Shown here one piece after another: positions 33,087-43,797 of a stretch of DNA of 64,000 bases. Location: positions 1 to 64,000 of the forward strand of contig JAAEAF010006900.1 in the NCBI GenBank assembly GCA_011037195.1. Reading direction: 5' to 3'. Numbering within the stretch: position 1 is the first letter of the stretch; each line of letters opens with the position of its first letter. Both the position numbers and the translations under genes were made by a program. The DNA comes from Triatoma infestans. Taxonomy: Eukaryota; Arthropoda; Insecta; Hemiptera; Reduviidae. The notes under the pieces were generated by a model. The model was not told the DNA's origin, searched no databases, and was given only the letters and a program-made list of their open reading frames with translations.

Positions 33087-34162
33087 AAATTTACTAAGGT
33101 TGTGGAAGTTAAAGAGAAATCTTCCTTCTACTTACTACTTAATTATGAAATCTTATCTTACAGACCGTTTCTTTCAGGTTAGTTGTGGCTCTGTCACTTC
33201 TGATTACTCTCCTGCTCTAGCCGGCGTCCCTCAAGGTAGTATACTTGGTCCTCTTCTCTATACTGTATATACAGCAGACATACCGACTCACACTAACACA
33301 ATACTAAGCACTTACGCTGATGACACCGCCATTCTTGCTTCCAGTTCCGACCCTGTAACAGCTTCCACTCACTTACAGATACACTTAGACATACTTGAAC
33401 CTTGGGCCAAAAAATGGCGATTAAAATTTAACCCTCAGAAGTGTCAACACATCACTTTTACTCTGCGACGTCATACTTCTCCACCAGTCAGCTTTAACTC
33501 TGTACCTCTTTCTCCTGCAAATTTAGTTCGCTACCTTGGGATGTATATCGACAAACGACTAACATGGAACCCACATACTAAACTAAAAAGACTGGAACTC
33601 AACAAACGGAATAAACTGTTACTAAGACTAATGGCAGACGGTCGAAACTTCCAATAGAACATAAACGACTATTATACAACACCATACTTAAACCAATGTG
33701 GACTTATGGACTTGAACTGTGGGGTTCAACCAAACGCTCAAACTCACAAAAAATCCAGGTCTTTCAATCAAAAATTCTCCGTCAAATTACAGATGCTCCA
33801 TTCTACGTTTCAAACTCTTCTCTTCATAAAGATCTCAACATACCCTACGTGACTGAAACAGCTAAAAGTAAATACCGAAAATTCCATAACTCTCTTTCTC
33901 TATGCTCTAATCCTCTAATCCAAAATCTCGCCTCCATAGCTATTCCGGACAACCCCCCACGGCGGCTGAGGCGTTGCTGGCCCCGCGACCATCTCATGGA
34001 TTAATAACCAACTGAAGCGGGAGTGTTGCCAGTGGGCAGCTTCTCTCCTCCAGCCAATCACGTCCACAGCATCATTCATCAGATTTACTGATTGCATTGT
34101 TTTGTAGATAGTAAATGGCAAATAAAATTACAAAAAAAAAAAAAAAAAAAAAATTTACTAAG
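33087..34162 (+). mobile_element. 5'-truncated Jockey-type LINE with target duplication
   Basis: The element body is 33099-34150, flanked by AAATTTACTAAG at 33087-33098 and 34151-34162 (the first A bases are shared with the poly(A) tail). It keeps the second half of the reverse transcriptase, a 3' UTR, an AATAAA signal at 34121-34126 and poly(A) from 34132. Related to but distinct from the element at 14530-19480. Confidence 0.93.
33100..34004 (+). pseudogene. Jockey reverse transcriptase 3' half, one frameshift
   Basis: The first frame (33100-33657) shows GVPQGSILGPLLYTVYTADI, TYADDTAILAS with the intact YADD catalytic pair, and RYLGMYIDKRLTWNPHTK. A single frame change near 33630-33645 moves the continuation to 33650-34004 (LPIEHKRLLYN, WTYGLELWGSTKRSN, DAPFYVSNSSLH, RRLRRCWPRDHLMD), which reaches a natural stop. 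The start at 33100 is only where truncation occurred (TTG, no ATG). Apart from this one shift the fragment is well preserved, which suggests a fairly recent insertion. Confidence 0.92.
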
Positions 34163-34836
34163 AGATAATATGATTATTTATAAAACAGTGGTGCTTTCTT
34201 AATTATTCTTTATCTTCTGTCTCAAACATACATACAAGCCCTTTTACAAAACCGTTCGTGCTACTACAAACACACATCACACAATTACATTACATATACT
34301 TAAATATTGATTTTTGGAAGTTCTGGGTAGTTGAAACCCAGAACAATAAAACATCTGTGAGTGGAAAAGTTGGGGGAATTTAATAAAATCTGTTTTTTAC
34401 CTAGAAAGACGTATGGTTTCACCCCCTCTGTCTCTTTAGTGCGAGCGAACTCTAGTGAACGAAGTTCTATTTTTGAGGGCTGAAAAGATGAACATATTTC
34501 TCCTTATTACCACCGGCTGAACTGGCTAAATATTGAATACAGAAGGCAAGGTGGCGATTTGCAAAGTACAGGAAGCCATAAAAAAAAAAAAAGAATAAAA
34601 AAAAAAATATTTCCTTTAAATTTTTATTTAATTTCTGTACAGAAATAAATCGTCAGATGATCTGTATTCACTATCTAGTAACAAAGGGCACTTGCACTTA
34701 AGATATACTCGACAAGTAGATACAAAGTTTTTTATATATATATATACTCTTCCACTAGAACTATATACTCTTCCGTCTATCGAATTCTCTTTCGATAGAT
34801 TTGCGTGCCAAATCTGCCAATACTTTTAAATATTCA
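34163..34836. other. AT-rich spacer
   Basis: A-rich runs at about 34579-34608 and a (TA)n run at about 34731-34746. No gene supported. Confidence 0.55.
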
Positions 34837-35124
34837 TCAGAGACATTTTCCGTGGTAGCCTGCTTCATTTTGTAGTCATCGACCGGTTTCGGGCGTTCGC
34901 CCATCTTCAGGATGGTTTTTCAGACAGTGTGCTAACACAGACTTGCACAGAGCAAATTCAGTTTTACACACTCCTGTACACACACTGAGTGCGTAAAACT
35001 GAATTTGCACTGTGCAAGTCTGTGTTGTCACACTGTCTGAAAAACGCATCCTGAAGATGGGCGAACGCCTGAAACAGGTCGATTACCACAAAATGAAGCA
35101 GGCTACCACGGAAAAAGTCTCTGA
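34837..35124. mobile_element. 288-bp foldback (palindromic) element
   Basis: Left arm 34837 to about 34965 and right arm about 34990-35124 are reverse complements, ending in TCAGAGACATTTTCCGTGG and its complement. The loop is about 25 bp (TCCTGTACACACACTGAG). Each arm holds CTGAAGATGGGCGAACGCC followed by GAAAC and GGTCGAT. One arm of the same family lies inside the Jockey ORF1 at 18103-18233. No target duplication is obvious. Confidence 0.88.
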
Positions 35125-35164
35125 GGCTTTCCGCTCTGCGGAACCACCATCACAACAACTTTTA

Positions 35165-35404
35165 TAGTATTTGTGTTGGGGTTTTCTACTTTAGGGCGCG
35201 TCAACATCCGGGGTTATTGGCGCCCGGAATCTTTTCAAGGCACTGCCGGCTTCCAGACGTGTTTTCTCGTTTCTCGTGTTCCATCATGGGACAATGAGCT
35301 GTAGATGCTCCTAGGAAGACAAAATTTAAGGTAGCTCTGCACTCGAACCCGGGTTCTCCGCGTGGGACTCCAATGTGCTAACCACTGAGCTTAATCCCTT
35401 CCCT
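35165..35404 (-). mobile_element. tRNA-derived SINE, copy 1
   Basis: Read on the minus strand it has a tRNA-like head with an A box TAAGCTCAGTGG (35382-35393) and a B box GGTTCGAGTGC (35339-35349), the two internal RNA polymerase III promoter elements. The body then contains CTACAGCTCATTG and AGCCGGCAGTGCC, matching copy 2. The 3' end is ragged. Confidence 0.8.
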
Positions 35405-35498
35405 AAATATTATTTGAATTTGTAATAATGTAAATCGGTAATTTACTATTATTATTATTATTACTTCTTCGCTTTACTTATTATTATATTATTATTAC

Positions 35499-35738
35499 AA
35501 GGGAAGGGATAAGCTAAGTGGCTAGCACGTTGGACTCCCACGCGGATGTCCCCGGTTCGAGTCCAGTGCTAAACTTAGATTTTTTTTTCTTCCTAGGAAC
35601 CTCTACAGCTCATTGTTCGGTGTTGGTCAGTGTTGTCTGTAGCGAGAGAACACTGTCCGGAGGCCGGCAAGTGCACTGGAAGGCTCCCTGCCTAAGGACC
35701 ACAGATGTGAAGCGCCTTAATTAAAAAAAAAAAAAAAA
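35499..35738 (+). mobile_element. tRNA-derived SINE, copy 2
   Basis: The head AAGGGATAAGCTAAGTGGCT is followed by B box GGTTCGAGTCC (35555-35565), the body with CTACAGCTCATTGTTCGG and GAGAGAACACTGTCCGGAGG, and a poly(A) tail ending at about 35739. It sits head to head with copy 1, about 95 bp apart. TTATTATTA-type sequence flanks both sides but is also a local microsatellite, so the target duplication is unsure. Confidence 0.85.
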
Positions 35739-35739
35739 A

Positions 35740-36855
35740 TTATTATTATAATCAAATTATTATTATTATTAACTATATTGTTATTTGAATATATTGTTTA
35801 CAGTGAATGTATACTGGTAAAGTATACTGGTGCAGTAAAAGTATACTGGTACAGTGAAAGTTGTCCAATTCTTGTTTTTTCCTTTGTTTAAGTTTCCTTT
35901 TATTCTTTCTTTTTCTTTTAATCTTATCTCTGTATTCTCTCAGTGCCGTGTTGTTTGATTTATTTAAATTTATGTATATACTTTTTGTTGTCCTTAAGGG
36001 AACTAGTGTCTCTGGGCATTAATAAACGTATCTTTTTTTTACTTTTATCCCTAATTATGAGAAATATATACAACCGAAAATTATCTTCTTTGCTGAGTCA
36101 ATTCTTTAAATTCTCAATAGAAAAGATTAGTTCCTATATAGATCGCTCCAATTATTCATTCCATTTATTTATTTCCTTTTTATAAATATAATCAATTTTT
36201 TTTTTAGATTTAATACAAACTCTTTCATACGAACGTACTATTGCAAATATTTTTATAATTTGACGTTTTATTTATTTAAAAATATGTATTACAGAAGATT
36301 AAAAGAATCTTATATGAATAATTGTTTTTTGTTTTTGTTTAAATACATTTCTAAATAAATCTGTAAATAATAAATTTTCTCTGCCTTTTTATACATGCTC
36401 TTGATGGATTTAAATTTTATGAAAAACATATATATATAAAAAAAAAGTAAAGATTAAAATGTACTTTACATTAATAAACATGCTTCAGTGATCACAGTAT
36501 GGGAGAGATTATTTAAAAAATACTAAGGAATGTTTGTGTTGGTTACAAGAATACAGGTGGGTTGAAACCACGTAAGGGGGGAGGCGGAAGGACCAGTATT
36601 CCAAGTTCATATGAGAGATTGTGGTTTGAATCAACAAACTGATGGGAGATAGAAAAGGATAAAACATCCCTGCATGAAATAAAAGAGGCTTTCAGAGGAT
36701 TATCTCCCCCCTAGGAAAACTTATACTTTCCTCCCCCCCCTTTTTTTTGTGTGCTTAAACCTTTATTATCATTGAAGATTCATTAAATGCTTCTTATTTA
36801 ATTCATAAGATTAGTTATGTAAATTAGTTTATTATTTATGCGATTAGTTTAGTAA
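35740..36855. other. AT-rich region with small tandem repeat
   Basis: GTATACTGGT occurs three times within 35808-35855. An 80-codon plus frame at 35943-36185 is low-complexity and hydrophobic and not called. No gene supported. Confidence 0.55.
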
Positions 36856-37075
36856 TTCATAAAATTAGCTTTGGGCAATTACAGAAATTTCACTTCACGT
36901 GTCTAACACACACACATGAATAAACACAATATTATATTAATGAAGGAATAATTAATTTTTTTTAAAAAAATTATTGTTTAAAAGCTTTAAAAAGGAATTT
37001 TAAAGAGTGCACACCATTGGAGCATGCTAAAATGCAACTAGTTCAGTTTAATTTATAAAGTAATTTAAGTTGGTG
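36856..37075 (+). repeat. Dispersed repeat, second copy split at 39945-40105 and 41565-41640
   Basis: It shares ACACACACATGAATAAACAC, the AATATTATATTAATGAAGGA block, and ACCATTGGAGCATGC with AAATGCAACTAGTTCAG. In the other copy, about 1.46 kb of LINE-containing sequence separates the two halves. Confidence 0.8.
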
Positions 37076-37338
37076 TAAAGGTGGTGTGTTAAGGTGGTGC
37101 TTAAACACTCTTTAGCGATTAACATACTACTTATAAATTATAATAAATTAATGATTATACTTACAATGAAATAAGGAAACAAGTTACATCTTCTGAATAT
37201 CATTGGGATATTACTTTCAAAAGAAACACGACACTTTAGTTATTAAAAAAATGAGATGTAGGATACACACGATTTTCTAATGATACTTTTCTTATGGTTC
37301 GAATTAATAAATTATTCTCGGATTTGTATTTTTACTAA

Positions 37339-37626
37339 ATGTTGATTGCCCTTAATGTTATATGGATGATTAGAGTTCTATGGTCGGATAGAGTGGCGAG
37401 GGTGTCTTACAGAAGAGCCAGTGAAGAATCGAAACGGTGTAAGGGTCGTATTTATAAGACCACAGTTTATAAGGTATTCAGTGAAGACAGGAAGAGACAT
37501 GTATCCGTTGTAATGGAAGCTGCACCTTCTCTCAGAACATTATATGACTCTGCTAAAAAAATTGAAAGCTCTTTCTCCGAAGATAGTGGAAACATTTGTA
37601 AAATGTTTACAGAGAAAACTCGATGA
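37339..37626 (+). CDS. Unidentified 95-codon open frame
   Basis: Starts at ATG (MLIALNVIWMIRVLWSD), continues with a basic middle part and ends in ICKMFTEKTR before TGA. Residue composition is more protein-like than neighbouring frames (charged residues spread through the frame, few homopolymers). I recognise no domain, and there is no flanking homologous sequence in the window. It may be chance, an exon, or part of an unrecognised element. Confidence 0.25.
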   Translation: MLIALNVIWMIRVLWSDRVARVSYRRASEESKRCKGRIYKTTVYKVFSEDRKRHVSVVMEAAPSLRTLYDSAKKIESSFSEDSGNICKMFTEKTR

Positions 37627-38615
37627 AAGTGCGGAATGCAGAAATAAATGTGAAATTATTTACTGCGACGGAGGATAACGGCCATAATCCTGATATAGAT
37701 CCTAGAAAACGAAATCTTCAAAAGCAATTACCATGAAGGGAGAAAAATTATTTTAAGGATGCTGATCAAGACGAGAAATAGTTAAGTTATTTTTCTACAA
37801 CCGTTGAATATTACTGTGATATCAATGACTGAAGTTACACTTTTGATCTGTAGTTGTCCATTATAGTTCCAAAATTATTTCTCCTCTTTGAGGAGAAAGA
37901 TATGAACCTTTAAGCTTTACCCAGGAGTCTGTCTCTTATCTCTCCAGACTCCTAAATCTGATCAAACAGAAAGGATTAGAGAGGGGTGCTACAATAGATC
38001 CATAAGGGGTTCTCCCAGAATCAGAATCTATCTATCTAACTATCGTTAAGGTTTTAAATTTGACACCAGAGATAGGCTAAATTTGAAAATTATGCATTTG
38101 TAACCGTTTATACAAGAAGACCTAATTTAAATCGATCGTAGACGGTCCTGTAGCCGAAGTAAGACGATAAACAATTGGATCTCTAAAACAGAACATAAAC
38201 TATAAATTTTATCCGTCGATTTTCTTCAAATCTGGCCTTTTTATATTTATTCACTTTAATAATGTAAGTGCGACCAGAATAGCAAGGGACAGGTATGTTT
38301 GGAAACGGGAAATGGAAGAAAGTGATAGTAGACTTCTCTTCCCTGTAGGATTGGTGCTCCCTTGGAGACCTTAACTCCTGTCTGTGAAGGCCTATACAAA
38401 AGATAAAGAAAAACGAAGTTTGTTTGTTGAGGAAAGTTTAGTTAAAGTTCAACTACTTTTGTTATATATAATTTACTGAAGTATTGTTCACAAATTTTAT
38501 TTTATATATATATATATACAAGAATCGAACAGTGCACGAAATAAAACTTTAGAAGTAAGCTTAAGTCACAGTGATAGAACGAAGTTCAAAGTTCAAAGAT
38601 AATAAAAAAAAAATC
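37627..38615. other. Region without supported gene
   Basis: No domain or repeat match noticed. A (TA)n run lies at about 38503-38518. Confidence 0.5.
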
Positions 38616-38619
38616 TGTA

Positions 38620-38800
38620 ATAAAAGCAGCATTTCCGACTGAAGAATTTTGTTTGAAACTGTACATTTCGGATCCCCATGGTAAAACCTAAGAGGAATAT
38701 CAAAATATCAAGGCTTCCTGTGATTTATCCTTTTTGAGAAATTTTCTTCAAATACTCATAAACACACACACATAAAGACCATTCGAGAAAAAAAAAATAT
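38620..38800 (-). repeat. Family H 5' remnant
   Basis: GGATCCCCATGGTAAAACCT, GAGGAATATCAAAA and CACACACACATAAAGACCAT follow the order of the family H 5' segment in reverse. It is cut by the next copy. Confidence 0.7.
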
Positions 38801-38823
38801 AGATAATTCAGTAAATAAATTAG

Positions 38824-39835
38824 TAAAAAATCTTGGTTTGAAACACCCACACAACTTTCTCTTACTCCAGTTCTCAAAATTATAATTGACAAATTTTATA
38901 CTTAGTGTACCAAATTTAATGAAATTCGTCGAAAACTGAAAAAACTGTTTAGTAAAAGCGCCCTTCCGGTTTACTAATTTTCTTGAAACTCGGAATTTTG
39001 GCCATCTATTTATTTCTAATTAATTTACTTTGGATGATAGAATAGTATAATCAACTATGATAGCACTTTAGAGAAAAACATAACACCACCCCTCCCCTAA
39101 AAGTGCCCCTAAATGAATTTTTCCAGAGAAATGTCTTAAATAAAAGTTTTAGATCTTTGTATGTGTAGTTTATATAATAATGTTTGAAGAAAATCGTCGG
39201 AACCATTTTTGAGAAAATCATGAAAAAGTGAATAATATTATTTAGTTAATGGTGAAGTAAACGCACTTCCGGTCATCCGATTTTTTTTCAAACTCGGATT
39301 TCACAACATATTTCATTCTAATTAACATTATTTAGATGACAGAATTGTATAATAAACTGAAATAGCACTTTAGAGGAAACCGCAATCCCTCGTTTCCCCC
39401 AAAAGTACTCTTAAATGAATTTTTCCAGAGAAATGTATCAAACAAAAGTTGTAGCTCTTTGTATGTGTAGTTGATATGCTGAGTTTAAAGAAAATCGTCG
39501 GAGCTAGTTTTGAGAATTTGCAAAATAGTAAAAATAACAAGTGGTATTTCCGGTTGAGGAATTCTGACAGACAACCTACGGTCAGATCCCATGGTGATTG
39601 ATACCTAAGCGGAATATCAAGTTTGAACTTTCTACGGTTTTTCGTTTTTGAGCTATGCTGTTCACATACATACATACACACACACAACAAACACACACAC
39701 ACAGAAACCATTTTCTAAAAACCACTTTTTTGGACTCAGGGGACCTCAAACATATATTTCCGGTGAAACTCTATAATCGAAAATTTGACACGATTACAAT
39801 ACTTCCTCTTGCTAGGAGTGAGAGAAAGTAAAAAT
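38824..39835 (-). repeat. Family H, complete copy 4
   Basis: Reverse copy of about 1.01 kb with the 3' end (AAATCTTGGTTTGAAACACC) at low coordinates, all three module starts (CACTTCCGG-type), a CA microsatellite at about 39671-39704 and the terminal hairpin (CTTCCTCTTGCTAGGAGTGA, then GAGAAAGT) at the high end. Confidence 0.85.
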
Positions 39836-39944
39836 AGATATAATTATAATACTGTTTAACTGTATTATATCGTTATTGATACAACATTCTAATAATAATT
39901 ACATAATAAGAAGGAATCCCCGTCTGGGGTTCAAGATTTTAATT

Positions 39945-41640
39945 AGCTTTGGGCTAATTATGTAAGGATTTAATTAGAGAAATTCCACTTCAATCGTTCA
40001 ACTCACACACACATGAATAAACACAATATTATATTAATGAAGGAATAATTAATTTTTAGAATTATTTATTGTTTAAAAGGGTTTTAAAATGGAATTGTAT
40101 GAAATCATGTCTGCACTAAATTAAAAAGTAAGGGAGAGAGAGGGTCCCCTGCCGCAAGTCTTTTCTTAAGAGGAACGGTTCCGAGGTATTACCTTGCACC
40201 TTCACACATCCTTTTGTGCCGGATAATGTCGTTCCGGTTTAATTTAGCTCTAGAAAAGGCCGTAAGAGCCACACGGACAAGTCCCAATGGCACAATCTAT
40301 AATAGATTAAACCAACATTTGGCATACGCAGACCATGTCGTCTTGACAGGGACTACCAAAGCAGCGCTGGCGGATTCTTTCCAAGAATTTGAAGCGGCCT
40401 CGAAGAAACTGGGCCTAAAAATAAATCAGGCAAAGACGAAGTTTATGGTGTGCTCTCGAATAAACCGGGGTAGTTATGAAGCGCCTATATGCGCACCTTA
40501 CAAGTTTGAGAGGGTGTCATCTTTCAAATATCTGGGAGCCGTTTTACTTGAAAGGAATGAAATGAGGGCAGAAATAAAAGGTAGGTTAACGGCCGGCAAT
40601 AGGTGTTACTCTGGGCACTGCAAAAGGTAGGTTTTCGAGAACTATCGTGGGCGGCAAAATTGATCATCTACAAAAGTATATTGAGGCCAGTGGTTGCGTA
40701 TGCCAGCGTGACGTGGGTGTTAACCAAGGAGGACGAAAGGCTGCTTAATGCTTGGGAGAGGAAGATTCTAAGGAAAATCTTTGGCCCAGTGAAAGAAGGA
40801 GAAAGGTACAGGATTAGGAAGAATAGTGAAATAAGAGCGCTGTACCAGGAGCAAGATTCAGTAGGATGGATTAAGAGGGGAAGATTGAGATGGCTAGGGC
40901 ATATAATAAGATGAAAGATTCCAGATTCCCCAGGAAAATAATGAATGGGCACCCTGTGGGGGGAGGGAGAAAAAGAGGAAGACCGAGGATTAGGTGGCTG
41001 GATGATGTAGAGGAGGACATCAGAAGTCTGGGAGTAAGGATATGGAAGAGGATTGCTTTGGTAAGAGAGGAGTGGGAAGGAGCGATAGAGGAGGCCAAGG
41101 TCCTTCGTGGACCTTAGAGCCAAAGGAGAGAGAGAGAGATGTCAGCACTAATTTTCAAAAGGAATTTCATATGAAAGAAAACCCACTCCATTTTTTCCTA
41201 TATTTTCCAAGTCATCATATTTGTTCATGGACTTTGTCCTGATTAATTAAATAGTTGTATATAGCTGATGAATAATATATTCATTTATGTGGCCTTCCAC
41301 CACTACTACAAGGTCTCTACACCCTCTCCACAGAGGCAGCAGAATAGTCTTTTGAAAATTTATTTACAAATTTGCACTTTCATATTAGGCAAGAAAGTTA
41401 ATGTAATGTTGAGAAACAATTTTAGACAATTTCGCGCTATAATTTACAGTATACCGGATTTTCTAGTTTTAGAACAGAACAATAATAGCACCGGTATAAG
41501 GTTACAATCGGTTTACAATAGTTAAGTATGTGAAACAATAAAGTGTAGCTATTATGTAAACTAGAGTGGAAACCATTGGAGCATGCCTAAAATGCAACTA
41601 GTTCAGTTGAATTTAAAACGTCAATTGAGTTGGTTAAAAT
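39945..41640 (+). repeat. Dispersed repeat interrupted by LINE-containing insertion
   Basis: Halves at 39945-40105 and 41565-41640 correspond to one continuous copy at 36856-37075. The intervening piece, about 40106-41564, carries the LINE fragment below and was presumably inserted into this copy. No clean duplication is seen at its ends. Confidence 0.7.
40214..41123 (+). pseudogene. LINE reverse transcriptase C-terminal half, YADD altered to YADH
   Basis: Three frames in succession: 40214-40630 (FNLALEKAVRATRTSPNGTI, LAYADHVVLTG, KYLGAVLLER), 40603-40914 (RPVVAYASVTWVLTKEDERL, WERKILRKIFGP, GRLRWLGHIIR) and 40890-41117 (GGGRKRGRPRIRWLDDVEED, SLGVRIWKRIA), ending at TAG. The catalytic motif normally YADD reads YADH, which removes the second metal-binding Asp. 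Two frameshifts add to this. Same C-terminal type as the insertion at 4747-5228. No poly(A) tail seen. Clade not assigned. Confidence 0.88.
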
Positions 41641-41645
41641 TACTG

Positions 41646-42685
41646 AAGTTGTAATTGTTGTAGGAGGAGATGTTGGTTGTAGATGTTGATAGATAAATGA
41701 CACCTCAATATCGGTATAAGATATATAATTGATATATATGTATATGACTGACTGCCAAGGACTGTATACTTTACACTACAAGAACTGAACAGACAGACTG
41801 ACGTGGCTAAACGATGTGTACAATTCCAGTGTGAGACTGTGAACAGAATATCTCTTTTTGACTCTGTCTCTCGTATATATATCCAACTGGCCTCTCCTCT
41901 CCTCTCTCTCGAGAGGGGCTCTTTCTCTCTGATGCGTGGTGGGGGTTCACTCGCTAGTGTGGATGAGTGGTGGGGGTTCACTACCCCTACATCATCCCCC
42001 CTCCTGAAGTAATTTTTCGTTTGTGAAAAATTAGCGCTGGTAGCTTGGCTGAAACGATGATGTTGATGCTGCTAAATTTGTAGCATATGTGGCTAGCATG
42101 CGACTAGCATGCTGTGCTTTTTTTTTTTTTTTTTTTGAATAATTTCGGCTCTTTTCATAAAAATGAAGTCGACATTTTAAAAATATGAAATATACAAATA
42201 GGTGTAACAAAAAATAGCGGAAATAAAATATTTAAAAGTGTAAAACTAAAATGAATAATAATTAAAAAAAATAATAGAAATTTATATCTTACCTTTTAAT
42301 GAGAAAATGGCTGGGTTTCGATAGCGCTGCCACCAATGTAATGATTGTAGGAGGAGATGTTGGTTGTAGATGTTGATAGATAAATAACACCTCAATATCG
42401 GTAGAAGATATATAATTGATATATATGTATATGACTGACTGCCAAGGACTGTATACTTTACACTACAAGAACTAAACAGACAGACTGACATGGCTAAACG
42501 ATATGTACAATTGAAGTGTAAGACTGTTGAACAGATAAGCCGTTTGACTCTGTCTCTCGTAATATATATACTAAAACTGGCCTCTCCTCTCCTCTCTTCT
42601 CGAGAGGGGCTCTTCTCTCTGATGTGTGGTGAGGGTGCCACTCGTAGTGTGGATGAGTGGTGGGGGTTCACTACCTTACCAAGTT
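41646..42685 (-). mobile_element. Miniature LTR retroelement (TRIM-like)
   Basis: Two direct repeats of about 342 bp, 41651-41991 and 42338-42680, enclose about 345 bp without coding capacity. Read on the minus strand, the primer-binding-site position next to the 5' LTR is TGGTGGCAGCGC (about 42324-42335), complementary to a tRNA 3' end finishing in CCA. The purine tract AGGAGGGGGGATGA (41992-42005) abuts the 3' LTR. AAGTT flanks both sides (41646-41650 and 42681-42685). The LTRs contain CTCTCGAGAGGGGCTC-type inverted sequence. The total of about 1.03 kb fits a terminal-repeat retrotransposon in miniature, mobilised in trans. Confidence 0.88.
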
Positions 42686-43725
42686 AATTACAAAAAATAA
42701 TAATTTAGTTTACTATTCGAAATGGGTTGTTATATTAAAGTACACTAAAATAATCTGTGTGAATTATATCATTGGGCGAAACTCACATGTTAATAAAATG
42801 ATCTTTTTACTAAGGACACACCTCATTTCCCGTACAACAAAACTCTTTAAAACGAAACTTGTAGGAAACACAAGTTTCCATGAAAAGTGATAGGCCTTGC
42901 TTATGATTTAAGTTTAGGGTATCAAATCTTAATTGTAAATCTGTCTGAGTTTATATGGTATGAGGAATCAATTGACGTGATTCCTGAGGTATGAAGTTAG
43001 ATGTCTTGAAGAGGGATTTAATAGGCGGAAGTTAGTTTATAGATTTTAGACTCGAAATACTAAACACTGATTTTACAAATATAGATTATATTTTTACAAT
43101 AATTTGAATGAGCGAGATGGTAACTACAATTAATATGAATTGATAAAAATAAATAAATAATTTTAAAAGTTAAATAACAAATAATTTAAATGATTAAAAT
43201 AAATAACTAATATGCACAACTATGAAATAATTATAAGTTTAACCTTGTATAGGGACGCGCTCTGAACTCAAGTAAGTATAACTGCTGATGTAATAATAAT
43301 ACTGATATACTGATGTTACTGGTGTACTAATAATGATCGATGAATGATGAATGATCCCCTCCTCCAGTGGGGCGAAGTTTATATTAGTATTACTCACACA
43401 CTGTCAGGTGTGTAAGTAATTCTCACACTAAGACATCTCTCGTAGCGTGCGACCTTGGTTAGGTCGGTGACCAGTGATTAGGTCAGTGGCCAGATTTGGT
43501 CGCCCATCGGTGATTTTCAAAGACCGGTAGCCTTGAATCGGCCAGGTGGCTTCTGTTCAATAAAAAAGGGTTTTTATCGGTGCTTGTCTTTGATACCCTT
43601 GTATTGAAAAAGGCAGCGGCCGGCTGAGGCCACTAGTTATAAATTATTCTTTCTTTTTGTTATATTTTGTGAAGTAGCGGCTGGCTGGAACCGCTTGACA
43701 TTGCTTTGACATTGCTATGTCATTA
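42686..43725. other. Region without supported gene
   Basis: AT-rich to about 43340, then a GC-richer stretch with GGTTAGGTCGGTGACCAGTG-type internal repeats (about 43448-43490) and two related phrases AGCGGCCGGCTGAGGCC and AGCGGCTGGCTGGAACC. This may be an unrecognised retroposon joined to the SINE tail that follows. Confidence 0.4.
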
Positions 43726-43797
43726 CATCTGTAACAAGAGAACACTGCCCAGAGGCCAGTGTTTATTATGACATACCAAAAAAAAAAAAAAAAAATT
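43726..43797 (+). mobile_element. SINE 3' fragment
   Basis: TCTGTAACAAGAGAACACTG followed by CCAGAGGCCAGTG matches the 3' body of the SINE at 35499-35738 and ends in a poly(A) tail (43779-43796). The head is missing. Confidence 0.6.

Noticed and set aside
34888..34915. Functional hammerhead ribozyme in foldback arms
   Set aside because: The core resemblance (CTGAAGA...GAAAC) is real but the first helix pair is offset by one base and no cleavage triplet is placed correctly. Kept only as a hypothesis in the findings.
41640..42687. Frames of 113-129 codons with RERRGEASW-type repeats on both strands
   Set aside because: They lie in the two LTRs of the miniature LTR element and duplicate each other; not genes.
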